From the NCBI GenBank assembly GCA_020720185.1, contig DYPB01000020.1:1-25631 (forward strand): a stretch of 25,631 nt of DNA, given 5' to 3'. Positions 1-7,016 of this stretch are shown here, one piece after another. The stretch's first letter is position 1. Each line of letters begins with the position of its first letter. The notes under the pieces were generated by a model, which ran no database searches, was not told where the DNA came from, and worked only from the letters and a program-made list of their open reading frames with translations. Origin of the DNA: Flavobacterium psychrophilum (GTDB lineage Bacteria; Bacteroidota; Bacteroidia; Flavobacteriales; Flavobacteriaceae). Position numbers and translations under genes: made by a program.

Positions 1-105
1 AAAAAAAATTGAAGTTTTTTGTGATTTTTTTCAAGCAGTTGATTTTCAGCGAATTTCTAAAATCATTTTTGGAAATTGATTTAGAAAAGGGTTGTTTAAA
101 GGGAA
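1..105. other. Left-edge stretch with no assignable gene
   Basis: This is the AT-rich stretch beyond the stop codon of the ABC permease gene. Two plus-strand frames stay open for much of it, so it could hold the 3' end of a gene entering from outside, but there is too little sequence to recognise a protein. A weak imperfect inverted repeat (54-65 with 77-87) has no adjoining T-run in either direction, so it is not called a terminator. Confidence 0.3.
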
Positions 106-1341
106 TTATTTGAATTGGATGGCTTTAATTGGGGGTATTTTAGTTATTATATAGGATGGAATTAAAAGAATTAAAAGGCAAATAACTATCGTCATTATAT
201 TTAATAAAGCGATGTGGATTAAATTTATAGATACTGGTGCTACTGATACAAAATAGTTTTCTGGTGGTAGTTTTATTATTTCGAACTGTTTTTGTATTAA
301 TAATAGTCCAATTCCTATAGTATTTCCCCAAAATAACCCTCTGATAATTAAATAACTGGCATTATATAAAAATATTTTTCTAATTGTCCAATTATTTGCC
401 CCTATTGATTTTAATATGCCAATCATTTGGGTTCGTTCGAGAATTAATACTAATAATGCTACAACAATATTTATGGTTGATACGATTATCATAATTATTA
501 TTATTGTAAGTATATTAAAATCAAACAGTTGTAACCATTCAAAAATTAACGGATATTTTTCATTTATGGTTTTTGCATTTAGTGTTGATGGTATGTTTTT
601 ATAAATTTCGTCACCTTTCGTTTCGATTTCGTAAAAATCATTAATAAAAACTTCAAAATTACCTATCTGACTGGGCTGCCAATGATTCATTTTTTGAATA
701 TGTCGAATGTCTCCTATTATATAGGTAGCGTCGAACTCCTGAAATCCAGAATTATAAATGCCAACTATTTTGAAACGGCGCAAGTTTGGCAATCTATTTT
801 CTCCTGCTTTCATAAAAAAGGTGTTAAAGTTATCGTTCTTTTTTAAATTTAGTCTATTTGCTAAATATTCTGAAACGAGAACTTGATTGTTTATTTCGGT
901 CGAGAACGATGGTAAATTTCCTGAAATTAGATATTCTTTTAAGTTTTTCCAATCGTAATCTTTTCCGACACCTTTAAAAATAATTCCTTCAACAGCGTTT
1001 TGTGTTCTAATTATTCCTGCTTTGCTGGCAACAGCTTGAATGTGTGAAATTTCATCAATGTTTTTAAATTTTGGATAAAAACTTTGTTGCATTGATAGTG
1101 GTATTGTACTAACTTTTGATTGATTTTCATCGTAATTTGTAATAATAATATGTCCTGAAAATGCCGATAATTTCTCTTGGATTTTTTGTTGCAAACCAAT
1201 TCCTGTTGCAACTGAAATTATCATCATTATCATTCCGATAGCGATGGCGGAAATTGCGATTTTTATTATTGGAGAAGATATACTACTTTTATACGCTTTT
1301 GTAGTAATTAATCTTTTTGCTATGAAATATTCTAAATTCAA
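106..1341 (-). CDS. ABC transporter permease, FtsX/LolC-LolE type
   Basis: The 411-residue protein has the MacB/FtsX permease layout. There is one N-terminal membrane segment (about residues 25-50, after the amphipathic start MNLEYFIAKRL), a long extracytoplasmic domain (about 55-270), and three C-terminal membrane segments (about 275-300, 325-350 and 375-400). Such proteins pair with an ATPase to move lipoproteins (LolCDE) or to drive envelope processes; the partner ATPase is not in the window, so the substrate is inferred only from family. The start codon is TTG at 1341. No ATG is available because an in-frame stop lies a few codons upstream, and MNxExFIAKR is where homologues of this family begin. 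A TAnnTTTG promoter element sits 27 bp upstream, inside the divergent namZ-like gene. Family is confident; LolE identity is not. Confidence 0.85.
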   Translation of the reverse strand: MNLEYFIAKRLITTKAYKSSISSPIIKIAISAIAIGMIMMIISVATGIGLQQKIQEKLSAFSGHIIITNYDENQSKVSTIPLSMQQSFYPKFKNIDEISHIQAVASKAGIIRTQNAVEGIIFKGVGKDYDWKNLKEYLISGNLPSFSTEINNQVLVSEYLANRLNLKKNDNFNTFFMKAGENRLPNLRRFKIVGIYNSGFQEFDATYIIGDIRHIQKMNHWQPSQIGNFEVFINDFYEIETKGDEIYKNIPSTLNAKTINEKYPLIFEWLQLFDFNILTIIIIMIIVSTINIVVALLVLILERTQMIGILKSIGANNWTIRKIFLYNASYLIIRGLFWGNTIGIGLLLIQKQFEIIKLPPENYFVSVAPVSINLIHIALLNIMTIVICLLILLIPSYIITKIPPIKAIQFK

Positions 1342-1347
1342 TTTTTT

Positions 1348-2634
1348 ATGATGTTACATTTAATGTTCAAAAATACTATTTTATTCTTAATTATTGTGTT
1401 TGTTTCTTGCGGAAGTTCCAAAACTTTAGAAACAATTAATAAAAAACAAAATGATAGTTTGCAATCCATAGGTTTCGAATTACAAACTATCGAAATAAAA
1501 ACTGGTGCGGATAATTATGCTGAATATTTACCTTTATTATCAAATAAAAAGGTGGGGATTGTAACTAATCCGTCTGGCATTGTGTTGTTTAGACATAAAT
1601 ACGACGCATCAAAAAGTCCTGATATTTGCAAAATGGGATTCAAAACCGATACAATTAGTATTGTTGATTTTTTAATTTCGAATGATATAAATGTCCAGAA
1701 AATATTTGCTCCAGAACATGGTTTTAGAGGCACTGCCGATGCTGGCGAGCATATTATTGACGGAAAAGACACCAAAACAGGACTGCCAATTATATCTTTG
1801 TATGGTGATAACAAAAAACCAAGACCCGAACAGTTAGCAGGAATTGAAATATTAGTGTTTGATTTACAAGATGTTGGAGCACGGTTTTATACTTACATTT
1901 CCAGTTTGCATTATATAATGGAAGCGTGTGCCGAAAATAATATTGAATTAATAATTTTGGACAGACCAAATCCAAATGGCAATATTGTAGATGGACCAAT
2001 TTTAGAAAAACAGTTTACGAGTTTTGTAGGAATGCACGCTGTTCCAATACTTCATGGAATGACTATTGGCGAATATGCTCTGATGATCAATGGCGAAAAA
2101 TGGTTGAAAAACAATATTCAATGTGATTTAAAAGTTATAAAATGTTTAAATTATAACCGACAAATGGCTTATCATTTACCTATAAAACCATCGCCAAATT
2201 TACCAAACGACCAAGCTATAAATTTATATGCAAGTCTTTGTTTATTTGAAGGTACCAATGTTTCTGTGGGCAGAGGAACCAAAATGCAGTTTCAAATTTA
2301 TGGTTCTCCCTTTTTGCCAAAAAGTGATTTTAATTTTACTCCTGTTCCAAATTTTGGTGCGAAAGAACCAACCTATAGAAATCAACTTTGCAATGGCGAG
2401 AATTTGTCTAAAATCAATAAAATCAATAAATTAGAAATTAAATGGTTGATAAAATGTTATAAAGAAACTACCGATAAAACCAAGTTTTTTAATTCGTTTT
2501 TTACAAAATTAGCAGGAACAAAAAAATTGCAACAACAGATTGAAAATGGTGTTCCTGAAACTGATATTAGGAAAAGTTGGGAGAAAGAATTGGTTGATTT
2601 TAGAGAAATGAGGAGGAAGTATTTAATTTATTAG
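1348..2634 (+). CDS. namZ: Exo-beta-N-acetylmuramidase NamZ-like lipoprotein (DUF1343)
   Basis: This 428-residue protein has a lipoprotein signal: a hydrophobic stretch ending in VFVSC, with the acylated cysteine at about residue 21. The body carries motifs typical of DUF1343: PEHGFRGTADAGE, FDLQDVGARFYTYISSLHY, LDRPNPNG, and VPILHGMTIGEYALMINGE followed by PSPNLPN. The characterised family member, NamZ, removes terminal MurNAc from peptidoglycan fragments, so this is probably an envelope-bound cell-wall recycling or turnover enzyme. ATGs at 1348, 1351 and 1363 are all possible starts; the one at 1363 gives the most compact signal peptide. The first start is only 6 bp from the divergent permease start. 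A weak promoter candidate (TCTTTTTG, 1312-1319) lies in the permease coding region. Length is close to the family norm. Confidence 0.88.
   Translation: MMLHLMFKNTILFLIIVFVSCGSSKTLETINKKQNDSLQSIGFELQTIEIKTGADNYAEYLPLLSNKKVGIVTNPSGIVLFRHKYDASKSPDICKMGFKTDTISIVDFLISNDINVQKIFAPEHGFRGTADAGEHIIDGKDTKTGLPIISLYGDNKKPRPEQLAGIEILVFDLQDVGARFYTYISSLHYIMEACAENNIELIILDRPNPNGNIVDGPILEKQFTSFVGMHAVPILHGMTIGEYALMINGEKWLKNNIQCDLKVIKCLNYNRQMAYHLPIKPSPNLPNDQAINLYASLCLFEGTNVSVGRGTKMQFQIYGSPFLPKSDFNFTPVPNFGAKEPTYRNQLCNGENLSKINKINKLEIKWLIKCYKETTDKTKFFNSFFTKLAGTKKLQQQIENGVPETDIRKSWEKELVDFREMRRKYLIY
1368..1375 (-). promoter_or_regulatory. Putative -7 promoter element for the ABC permease gene
   Basis: On the minus strand this reads TATTTTTG, a match to the Bacteroidota -7 consensus TAnnTTTG. 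It ends 27 bp before the TTG start of the permease, the same spacing range seen for other genes in the window. It lies within the first codons of the divergent lipoprotein gene. No clear -33 TTG was found. Confidence 0.45.
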
Positions 2635-2655
2635 TCTCTATTAGATTTATACAAA

Positions 2656-3138
2656 TTATAACGGCAATTTTTCTTTCATTTTTTCAACAATATTAAAAGC
2701 AGCAGGACAAATGGCTACATTCAATAAAGTTAAATCTGTAATTTGATAAAACTTTTTTCTATCGGTATGCGGAAATTCTCGACAGGCTTTTGGTCGAACT
2801 TCATAAATCATACAAGCATTTTCATTGTCTAAAAAGGTGCAAGGAACGGATTGTAAAACAAAATCTTTATCCTCGTCAATTCTTAAATATTGATCAATAA
2901 ATTGCTGCGGTTTTTGTCTCAAATGTTTTGCAACTCGTTCAATATCAGCTAATGTAAAAAGTGGTCCAGTTGTTTTACAACAATTAGCACATGTTAAACA
3001 ATTTGTTTTTTTAAATTCATCGTCATGTAAATCTTGCATGATATAATCTAAATTTTTTGGTTGCTTTTTCTTTAACTTATCAAAATATTTTTTGTTCTCG
3101 ATATGCTTATCTTTGGCAAGTTTTAAAAGATTACTCAT
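2656..3138 (-). CDS. YkgJ-family cysteine-cluster protein
   Basis: This 160-residue soluble protein has eight cysteines: C47, C50, C53 and C54 (CLTCANCC), C100, C109, C119 and C144. The RPKACREFPH segment is characteristic of the YkgJ/CxxCxxCC family (UPF0153), whose cysteines are thought to bind zinc or an iron-sulfur cluster; the biochemical role is unknown. The N-terminal 45 residues are lysine-rich and probably helical. It converges on the NamZ-like gene with about 20 bp between stops and no obvious terminator. It diverges from the methyltransferase gene. A TAnnTTTG element lies 34 bp upstream of the ATG. Confidence 0.85.
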   Translation of the reverse strand: MSNLLKLAKDKHIENKKYFDKLKKKQPKNLDYIMQDLHDDEFKKTNCLTCANCCKTTGPLFTLADIERVAKHLRQKPQQFIDQYLRIDEDKDFVLQSVPCTFLDNENACMIYEVRPKACREFPHTDRKKFYQITDLTLLNVAICPAAFNIVEKMKEKLPL

Positions 3139-3172
3139 TTTTAATCGTTTATTTATTATATCAGATTATTTT

Positions 3173-3180
3173 CAAAATTA
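3173..3180 (-). promoter_or_regulatory. Putative -7 element for the YkgJ-family gene
   Basis: The minus strand reads TAATTTTG, matching TAnnTTTG, and ends 34 bp before the ATG at 3138. It lies in the 83-bp divergent spacer shared with the methyltransferase gene, for which no equally good element was found on the plus strand. Confidence 0.45.
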
Positions 3181-3221
3181 CAACTAAACTAACAATATCT
3201 CTATTAATCTAAAAAAATAAA

Positions 3222-3941
3222 ATGAAAGATCTTTTTGGCACGGCAATTCTTGATTATCAAATTAATAATTTTCCCGAAGATTTAATTACAGAAACCAATA
3301 TTACTGAACCTGACTTGATGTTGGTTTCTCATCTTTTTAGAGATTTTGACAATATGCCAATTATTGAACAAAGAGCCTTAGAACTTACTAAAGGTAAGAC
3401 TCTTGATGTAGGTTGTGGTGCTGGAAGTCATAGTTTGTATTTGCAAAACATTAAAAATATTGATGTTACGAGCATTGATATTTCGTCAAACGCTATTAAA
3501 ACCTGCCAACTTCGAGGTCTAAAAAATGCTAAAATTCAAGATATTATGACTCTTGATTCTACTGATTGTCAAAACAAATTTGATACTATTTTATTGCTAA
3601 TGAATGGAACTGGAATTTGCGGAACGATGAAAAATCTACCATTTTTTTTACAAAAATTAAAATCGTTGCTTAATCCAAATGGTCAAATTTTAATTGACAG
3701 TACAGATATATTATATATGTATGACGATGATGAAGTTGATGAAATTTTAAATAACAAAAAATATTATGGGGAATTGGAATTTACAGTTTCCTATAAAAAT
3801 AAAACTGAAAAACCCTTTTCATGGCTATATTTGGATTTTAATACATTGAAAAATAAAGTTCTAGAAAATAATCTAAAAATTGAACAAATTATTAAATGTG
3901 AAAACCACAGTTATTTATCGAGAATTTTTTGTTCTATTTGA
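3222..3941 (+). CDS. Class I SAM-dependent methyltransferase
   Basis: This 239-residue protein has the class I methyltransferase fold. Motif I, LDVGCGAG, is at residues 61-68. The acidic ribose-binding strand (VTSIDIS) is near residue 85, and a post-motif strand with LLLMNGTGICG follows at about residue 127. A later LNPNGQILIDSTD segment matches motif III. The methyl acceptor cannot be told from sequence. The YDDDEVDEI stretch and the C-terminal domain are not diagnostic. It diverges from the YkgJ-family gene, and its last 31 bp overlap the 3' end of the convergent HPPK-deoxynucleoside kinase gene. The start ATG is the only reasonable one, following an A-rich leader. Confidence 0.85.
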   Translation: MKDLFGTAILDYQINNFPEDLITETNITEPDLMLVSHLFRDFDNMPIIEQRALELTKGKTLDVGCGAGSHSLYLQNIKNIDVTSIDISSNAIKTCQLRGLKNAKIQDIMTLDSTDCQNKFDTILLLMNGTGICGTMKNLPFFLQKLKSLLNPNGQILIDSTDILYMYDDDEVDEILNNKKYYGELEFTVSYKNKTEKPFSWLYLDFNTLKNKVLENNLKIEQIIKCENHSYLSRIFCSI

Positions 3942-5050
3942 TTTAAAATAAAAATATAATCCTCTTGATTTGTAACAAAATCCATATCCGAAACATCAAT
4001 AATCAATATATTTAAATCTTGTTGTGATTTGATATAATCTAAATAGCCGTGATTAATTTTTTCTAAATAATCTTCCGTTATTTCTTGTTCGTAACTACGA
4101 CCTCTTTTTTTAATGTTTTCGAGTAATCTTTCCGTATTTTGATACAAATAAATGTATAAATCTGGTTTTTTCATCTCTTTGTAAATAATTTCAAAAAGGG
4201 TTTTATACAACCTAAACTCATCTTCCGCAAGAGTGATTTTTGCAAAAATTAACGATTTGAATATGTGATAATCTGTAATCAAAAAGTCTTTAAATAAATC
4301 AAATTGTGCCAAATCATCTGATAATTGTTGGTATCTATCTGCCAAAAATGACATTTCTAACGGAAAAGCAAATCGACTTTGATCTTTATAAAATTTTGGT
4401 AAAAATGGATTGTCTGCATATCGTTCCAATATAGTCTTTGCATTAAAATCCTCCGAAATCCTACTCGTTAGGGTTGTTTTACCAGCCCCAATATTACCTT
4501 CGATAGCTATGTAGTTATAGTTTTCTAACTTTATGTTTTTTAAGGGATGTACTATATTTCCTATTGGTTTACATTCCTTTTTATCTGTACAAATTGATAC
4601 TAATTCTGTAATGTTTTTTAATAAGATAGGATGTTCCCATTCAATATTCAAATCAAATATTGGATGCAAAACAAATTTTCTGTCTTGCATATATTGATGT
4701 GGAATTGTTAAATTTTCAGTTTTAATTATCTGATTTTCAGCAGAAATTATATCAATATCAATAATTCTATCTTCATATTGATTGTTTTGAGATTGCTTTC
4801 GACCTAGTTTTATTTCAATATTTAAAATTTGATTAAGAATTAATTGTAAATCTTTATTAGTATGAATTAAAACCGCACAATTATAAAACGGTTTGCTATC
4901 AAAACCCCAAGATTGGGCTTCATATAATTTCGAAATTTTAATAACAGTACCCACACTATTGTGAATAATGTTTATTGCTAATTGTATGTTTTCCAGACGA
5001 TTGCCTAGATTACTGCCTATTGATAAAATAATTTGGTTTTGACAATTCAT
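3911..5050 (-). CDS. folK: Fused HPPK (FolK) and deoxynucleoside kinase
   Basis: This 379-residue protein has two domains. Residues 1 to about 160 are 6-hydroxymethyl-7,8-dihydropterin pyrophosphokinase, with SIGSNLGNR at 10-18 and the RIIDIDII signature near 95-102. That enzyme makes the pyrophosphorylated pterin precursor of folate. Residues from about 178 to 379 are a deoxynucleoside kinase: the P-loop GNIGAGKT is at 185-192, an ER pair at 209-210, a DRY motif at 238-240, and an arginine-rich lid RGRSYE at 316-321. It would salvage deoxynucleosides to monophosphates. The usual GPR before the HPPK aspartate motif is replaced by EDR. The frame is continuous, so this is a genuine fusion rather than a misread. 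It lies directly downstream of dut, which suggests shared roles in dNTP and thymidylate supply. A near-consensus element (TATTTTCG, minus strand, 5084-5091) lies 34 bp upstream. Confidence 0.88.
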   Translation of the reverse strand: MNCQNQIILSIGSNLGNRLENIQLAINIIHNSVGTVIKISKLYEAQSWGFDSKPFYNCAVLIHTNKDLQLILNQILNIEIKLGRKQSQNNQYEDRIIDIDIISAENQIIKTENLTIPHQYMQDRKFVLHPIFDLNIEWEHPILLKNITELVSICTDKKECKPIGNIVHPLKNIKLENYNYIAIEGNIGAGKTTLTSRISEDFNAKTILERYADNPFLPKFYKDQSRFAFPLEMSFLADRYQQLSDDLAQFDLFKDFLITDYHIFKSLIFAKITLAEDEFRLYKTLFEIIYKEMKKPDLYIYLYQNTERLLENIKKRGRSYEQEITEDYLEKINHGYLDYIKSQQDLNILIIDVSDMDFVTNQEDYIFILNQIEQKILDK

Positions 5051-5120
5051 GATTTTGCAAATAAATTAAAAAGAAATTTAGCACGAAAATAGAAAACAAC
5101 AGCTGTTAATAAGTGTTTTT

Positions 5121-5552
5121 CTATCTACCTGTACTGCCAAAACCACCTGCTCCCCTATCGGTTTCTGATAATTCTGTAACTTCTTGCCAAACAACTCGTT
5201 CGTGTTTTGCAATAATCATTTGAGCAATTCTCTCTCCATTTTCTATCACAAAATCTTTATCAGATAAATTAATCAAAATTATAGCTATTTCTCCTCTATA
5301 ATCGGCGTCAATTGTTCCTGGAGAGTTTAAAACAGTAATGCCAAATTTTGCCGCCAAACCACTTCTTGGTCTAACTTGTGCTTCAAATCCTATTGGCAAT
5401 TCAATAAAAAGACCTGTTCTTATAATCCCTCGGTCAAGTGGTTTCAATGTTATTGCTTGTTCAATATTTGCTCTTAAATCCATTCCTGCCGATGCTATTG
5501 TTTCATAATTTGGCAGCGAATGTTTTGACTTATTGATTATTTTTATCTTCAT
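5121..5552 (-). CDS. dut: dUTP diphosphatase (dUTPase)
   Basis: This is a 143-residue trimeric-type dUTPase with all five motifs in order: AGMDLRA (about 22-28), RPRSGLA (about 61-67), [12 protein letters not shown] (about 77-88), GERIAQMI (about 106-113) and the C-terminal GGFGSTGR arm. It hydrolyses dUTP to dUMP and pyrophosphate, keeping uracil out of DNA and feeding thymidylate synthesis. Length is normal for the family. It lies between tatA and the HPPK-deoxynucleoside kinase gene, all on the minus strand, but the strong hairpin after tatA implies its own promoter or read-through. No convincing TAnnTTTG was found in the short leader. Confidence 0.95.
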   Translation of the reverse strand: MKIKIINKSKHSLPNYETIASAGMDLRANIEQAITLKPLDRGIIRTGLFIELPIGFEAQVRPRSGLAAKFGITVLNSPGTIDADYRGEIAIILINLSDKDFVIENGERIAQMIIAKHERVVWQEVTELSETDRGAGGFGSTGR

Positions 5553-5571
5553 TATATCATTTTTTTAGTAT

Positions 5572-5614
5572 AAAAAAATTCTAAATCTTATTTTAAAATA
5601 AGATTTAGAATTTT
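5572..5614 (-). terminator. Intrinsic terminator of tatA (perfect 20-bp-arm palindrome)
   Basis: Positions 5575-5594 and 5595-5614 are exact reverse complements with no spacer, forming a 40-bp perfect palindrome. On the minus strand it is followed by a run of Ts (plus-strand A-run 5572-5578). It starts 24 bp after the tatA stop and lies before dut. The stem is almost wholly A/T, with four G/C pairs, so the RNA hairpin would need a few central bases as loop. Confidence 0.7.
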
Positions 5615-5637
5615 ATAAAGTGCTATTTAACAGTTTT

Positions 5638-5832
5638 TTACTTTGTTTCTTCTGTTTTTTTTGTGTCAGAATCATCTTTAGCAGCATTTTTGAATTCTTT
5701 TATACCGCTACCTAAACCTTTCATTAATTCTGGAATTTTTTTACCGCCAAAAAGTAATAAAATTATAGCCAAAACTACTAATATATGTCCAAAACTCAAT
5801 GGTTCGCCTAAAAATATTGTATTTGATATCAT
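5638..5832 (-). CDS. tatA: Sec-independent translocase subunit TatA/TatE
   Basis: This 64-residue protein has the TatA architecture. A short N-terminus is followed by a single membrane helix (about residues 15-29, [16 protein letters not shown]), the hinge GGKKIPEL, an amphipathic helix [13 protein letters not shown], and a charged, disordered tail ([12 protein letters not shown]). TatA forms the pore through which TatC-recognised folded proteins with twin-arginine signals cross the inner membrane. The window encodes a likely client, ActB. tatC is not present here. The gene diverges from the M23-module-like gene, with promoter elements for both in the 98-bp spacer. Confidence 0.93.
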   Translation of the reverse strand: MISNTIFLGEPLSFGHILVVLAIILLLFGGKKIPELMKGLGSGIKEFKNAAKDDSDTKKTEETK

Positions 5833-5853
5833 AATTTATAAAATTTATTAGTG

Positions 5854-5861
5854 CAAATATA
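5854..5861 (-). promoter_or_regulatory. Putative -7 element for tatA
   Basis: The minus strand reads TATATTTG, an exact TAnnTTTG match, ending 21 bp before the tatA ATG at 5832. The flanking bases match those of the SPOR-gene element at 6826-6833. Confidence 0.55.
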
Positions 5862-5903
5862 ATAACAAAAAAACATATCCGTGTAAAAATGAGTATAAAT
5901 TTA

Positions 5904-5911
5904 TATATTTG
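5904..5911 (+). promoter_or_regulatory. Putative -7 element for the gene at 5931
   Basis: TATATTTG matches TAnnTTTG exactly and ends 19 bp before the ATG. With the element at 5854-5861 it makes a compact divergent promoter pair for tatA and this gene. Confidence 0.55.
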
Positions 5912-5930
5912 TAGTTGAAAATTTAAAGTT

Positions 5931-6422
5931 ATGTCAGAAAAACGATTAAAAAGACAATTATTAAAGAAAAAATTATTAACTAAAAGTAGATTGATAATTT
6001 TAAACGAAGATTCGTTTGAAGAGATTTTTTCACTTCGATTAACCTTAATGAATGTATTTGTAGTCGGAACATTAGGAGCAATGGCTATAGTATTTGTTAC
6101 AACTTTCATTATTGCTTTTACGCCATTACGAGAATTTATACCTGGTTATGCATCAAATGGTTTAAGAAAAGACGCTACTGAATTAGCCTTAAAATCAGAT
6201 TCATTATCAACCGCTTTAAAGAAAAATCAAATGTATTTACAATCAATTGTTAAGGTTTTAAATGGTAATTTAGAATATGAAAAAGTAAATAAAGACTCTA
6301 TTCTTGCATCGGCTCCAAAAGATTTGCCTTCTTTAGAAAGTGTTAATCCAACAGCTGCCGAAATTGAGTTAAGACAACAAGTAATTAAAGAAGAAAAAGA
6401 GGGAAAAAAAAAGAAAAAATAA
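5931..6422 (+). CDS. Membrane protein resembling the N-terminal module of flavobacterial M23 peptidases, without the peptidase domain
   Basis: This 163-residue protein has a lysine-rich cytoplasmic start, a conserved-looking RLIILNEDSFEE segment (about 20-31), one membrane helix (about 40-62), then FTPLREFIPGY and a helical periplasmic region. It ends in a charged tail finishing with five lysines. From memory of the family, proteins with this N-terminus next to tatA in Flavobacteriia are usually about 280-300 residues and end in a LytM/M23 metallopeptidase domain with HxxxD and HxH zinc motifs. None of those motifs is here. The stop is 1 bp from the stop of the convergent SPOR gene, so no lost peptidase remnant can lie directly beyond it. 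The 3' end is a long A-run, which is prone to slippage. It may be a scaffold, a truncated allele or a shortened lineage form. Confidence 0.7.
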   Translation: MSEKRLKRQLLKKKLLTKSRLIILNEDSFEEIFSLRLTLMNVFVVGTLGAMAIVFVTTFIIAFTPLREFIPGYASNGLRKDATELALKSDSLSTALKKNQMYLQSIVKVLNGNLEYEKVNKDSILASAPKDLPSLESVNPTAAEIELRQQVIKEEKEGKKKKK

Positions 6423-6423
6423 T

Positions 6424-6795
6424 CTATCTATTGGGCTTGATTAGAAAAGCATTTGGATAGTTTTTCTTTAAAACAATTAAATTTCTTTCAGCTTCAATAC
6501 GGGTTTTGAAATTGCCAACCCATACCTTATATATAGGTGTAAAAAAAACAACCGTGGCGTCGTAGTTTTTATTGTTTTTCTTAAATTCTATCAAAGTCTT
6601 TCTAGAAATTTCAGAATCTCCATTATAAATCTGAATTTTATAATTGTCGTTTACGGTAATAGACGCATTTATCTTCCTTTTTTCGCTTAAAAGTTGTTCA
6701 AATCTTCCGTCTTGAGTTACTGATACGCTTTGAGAGAATGTTTTAAGGAAAAAAAACAGACTCAGAAACAAAAGATAGGTAAAGTTTCTTTTCAT
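6424..6795 (-). CDS. Secreted SPOR-domain protein
   Basis: The protein is 123 residues from the ATG at 6795. A signal peptide (about 1-22, MKRNFTYLLFLSLFFFLK, with a likely cut after FSQ) precedes a short linker and a SPOR-like fold (about 48-120). The fold contains YKIQIYNGD, the FFTPIYKVWVGNFKTRIEAE segment and a final AFLIKP. SPOR domains bind denuded peptidoglycan glycans, placing this in the periplasm or envelope. An in-frame upstream codon at 6828 would add 11 residues, but the probable promoter element (6826-6833) overlaps it, so the downstream ATG is chosen. It is divergent from actA and convergent with the M23-module-like gene. Confidence 0.82.
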   Translation of the reverse strand: MKRNFTYLLFLSLFFFLKTFSQSVSVTQDGRFEQLLSEKRKINASITVNDNYKIQIYNGDSEISRKTLIEFKKNNKNYDATVVFFTPIYKVWVGNFKTRIEAERNLIVLKKNYPNAFLIKPNR

Positions 6796-6825
6796 TTTTT
6801 TATATATAAAGTAATGATCATTATG

Positions 6826-6833
6826 CAAATATA
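6826..6833 (-). promoter_or_regulatory. Putative -7 element for the SPOR gene
   Basis: The minus strand reads TATATTTG (consensus TAnnTTTG) and ends 30 bp before the ATG at 6795. Its position decides the start choice for the SPOR gene, because the alternative upstream start at 6828 falls inside it. Confidence 0.55.
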
Positions 6834-6931
6834 AGGGTTTTAGAGTTTCTAAAAAATTAATATCTTATTTAGAATTAATATAAATTAACATTTAACATAT
6901 ATTTAGGCTTTTAAGAATTAAACAGAAGTTG

Positions 6932-6939
6932 TATTTTTG
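6932..6939 (+). promoter_or_regulatory. Putative -7 element for the act-cox operon
   Basis: TATTTTTG matches TAnnTTTG and lies 77 bp before the actA ATG, leaving a leader of roughly 70 nt. It is the best promoter candidate seen for the whole respiratory operon. No clear -33 motif is visible at the expected distance. Confidence 0.5.
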
Positions 6940-7016
6940 TACGAGTTTTTTAAATAACGGTCTGTTTTTTTCTTAAAACAAACCAATTTTTTAGTCGATA
7001 ATCATTATATAAATAT

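Noticed and set aside
54..87. Imperfect inverted repeat near the left edge as terminator of the permease gene
   Set aside because: The stem has a bulge, is AT-only apart from two or three pairs, and no T-run follows on either strand.
5098..5107. AACAGCTGTT palindrome upstream of the HPPK-kinase gene
   Set aside because: It is a single 10-bp palindrome without supporting repeats or a T-run, too short to call an operator or terminator.
5741..6109. 122-codon minus-strand frame across the tatA promoter and the next gene
   Set aside because: It overlaps two real genes and their promoters, is low-complexity Asn/Ile/Phe-rich, and has no recognisable domain.
6796..6828. Upstream start adding MHNDHYFIYKK to the SPOR protein
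   Set aside because: The TAnnTTTG element covers it, and the signal peptide reads properly from the ATG at 6795.
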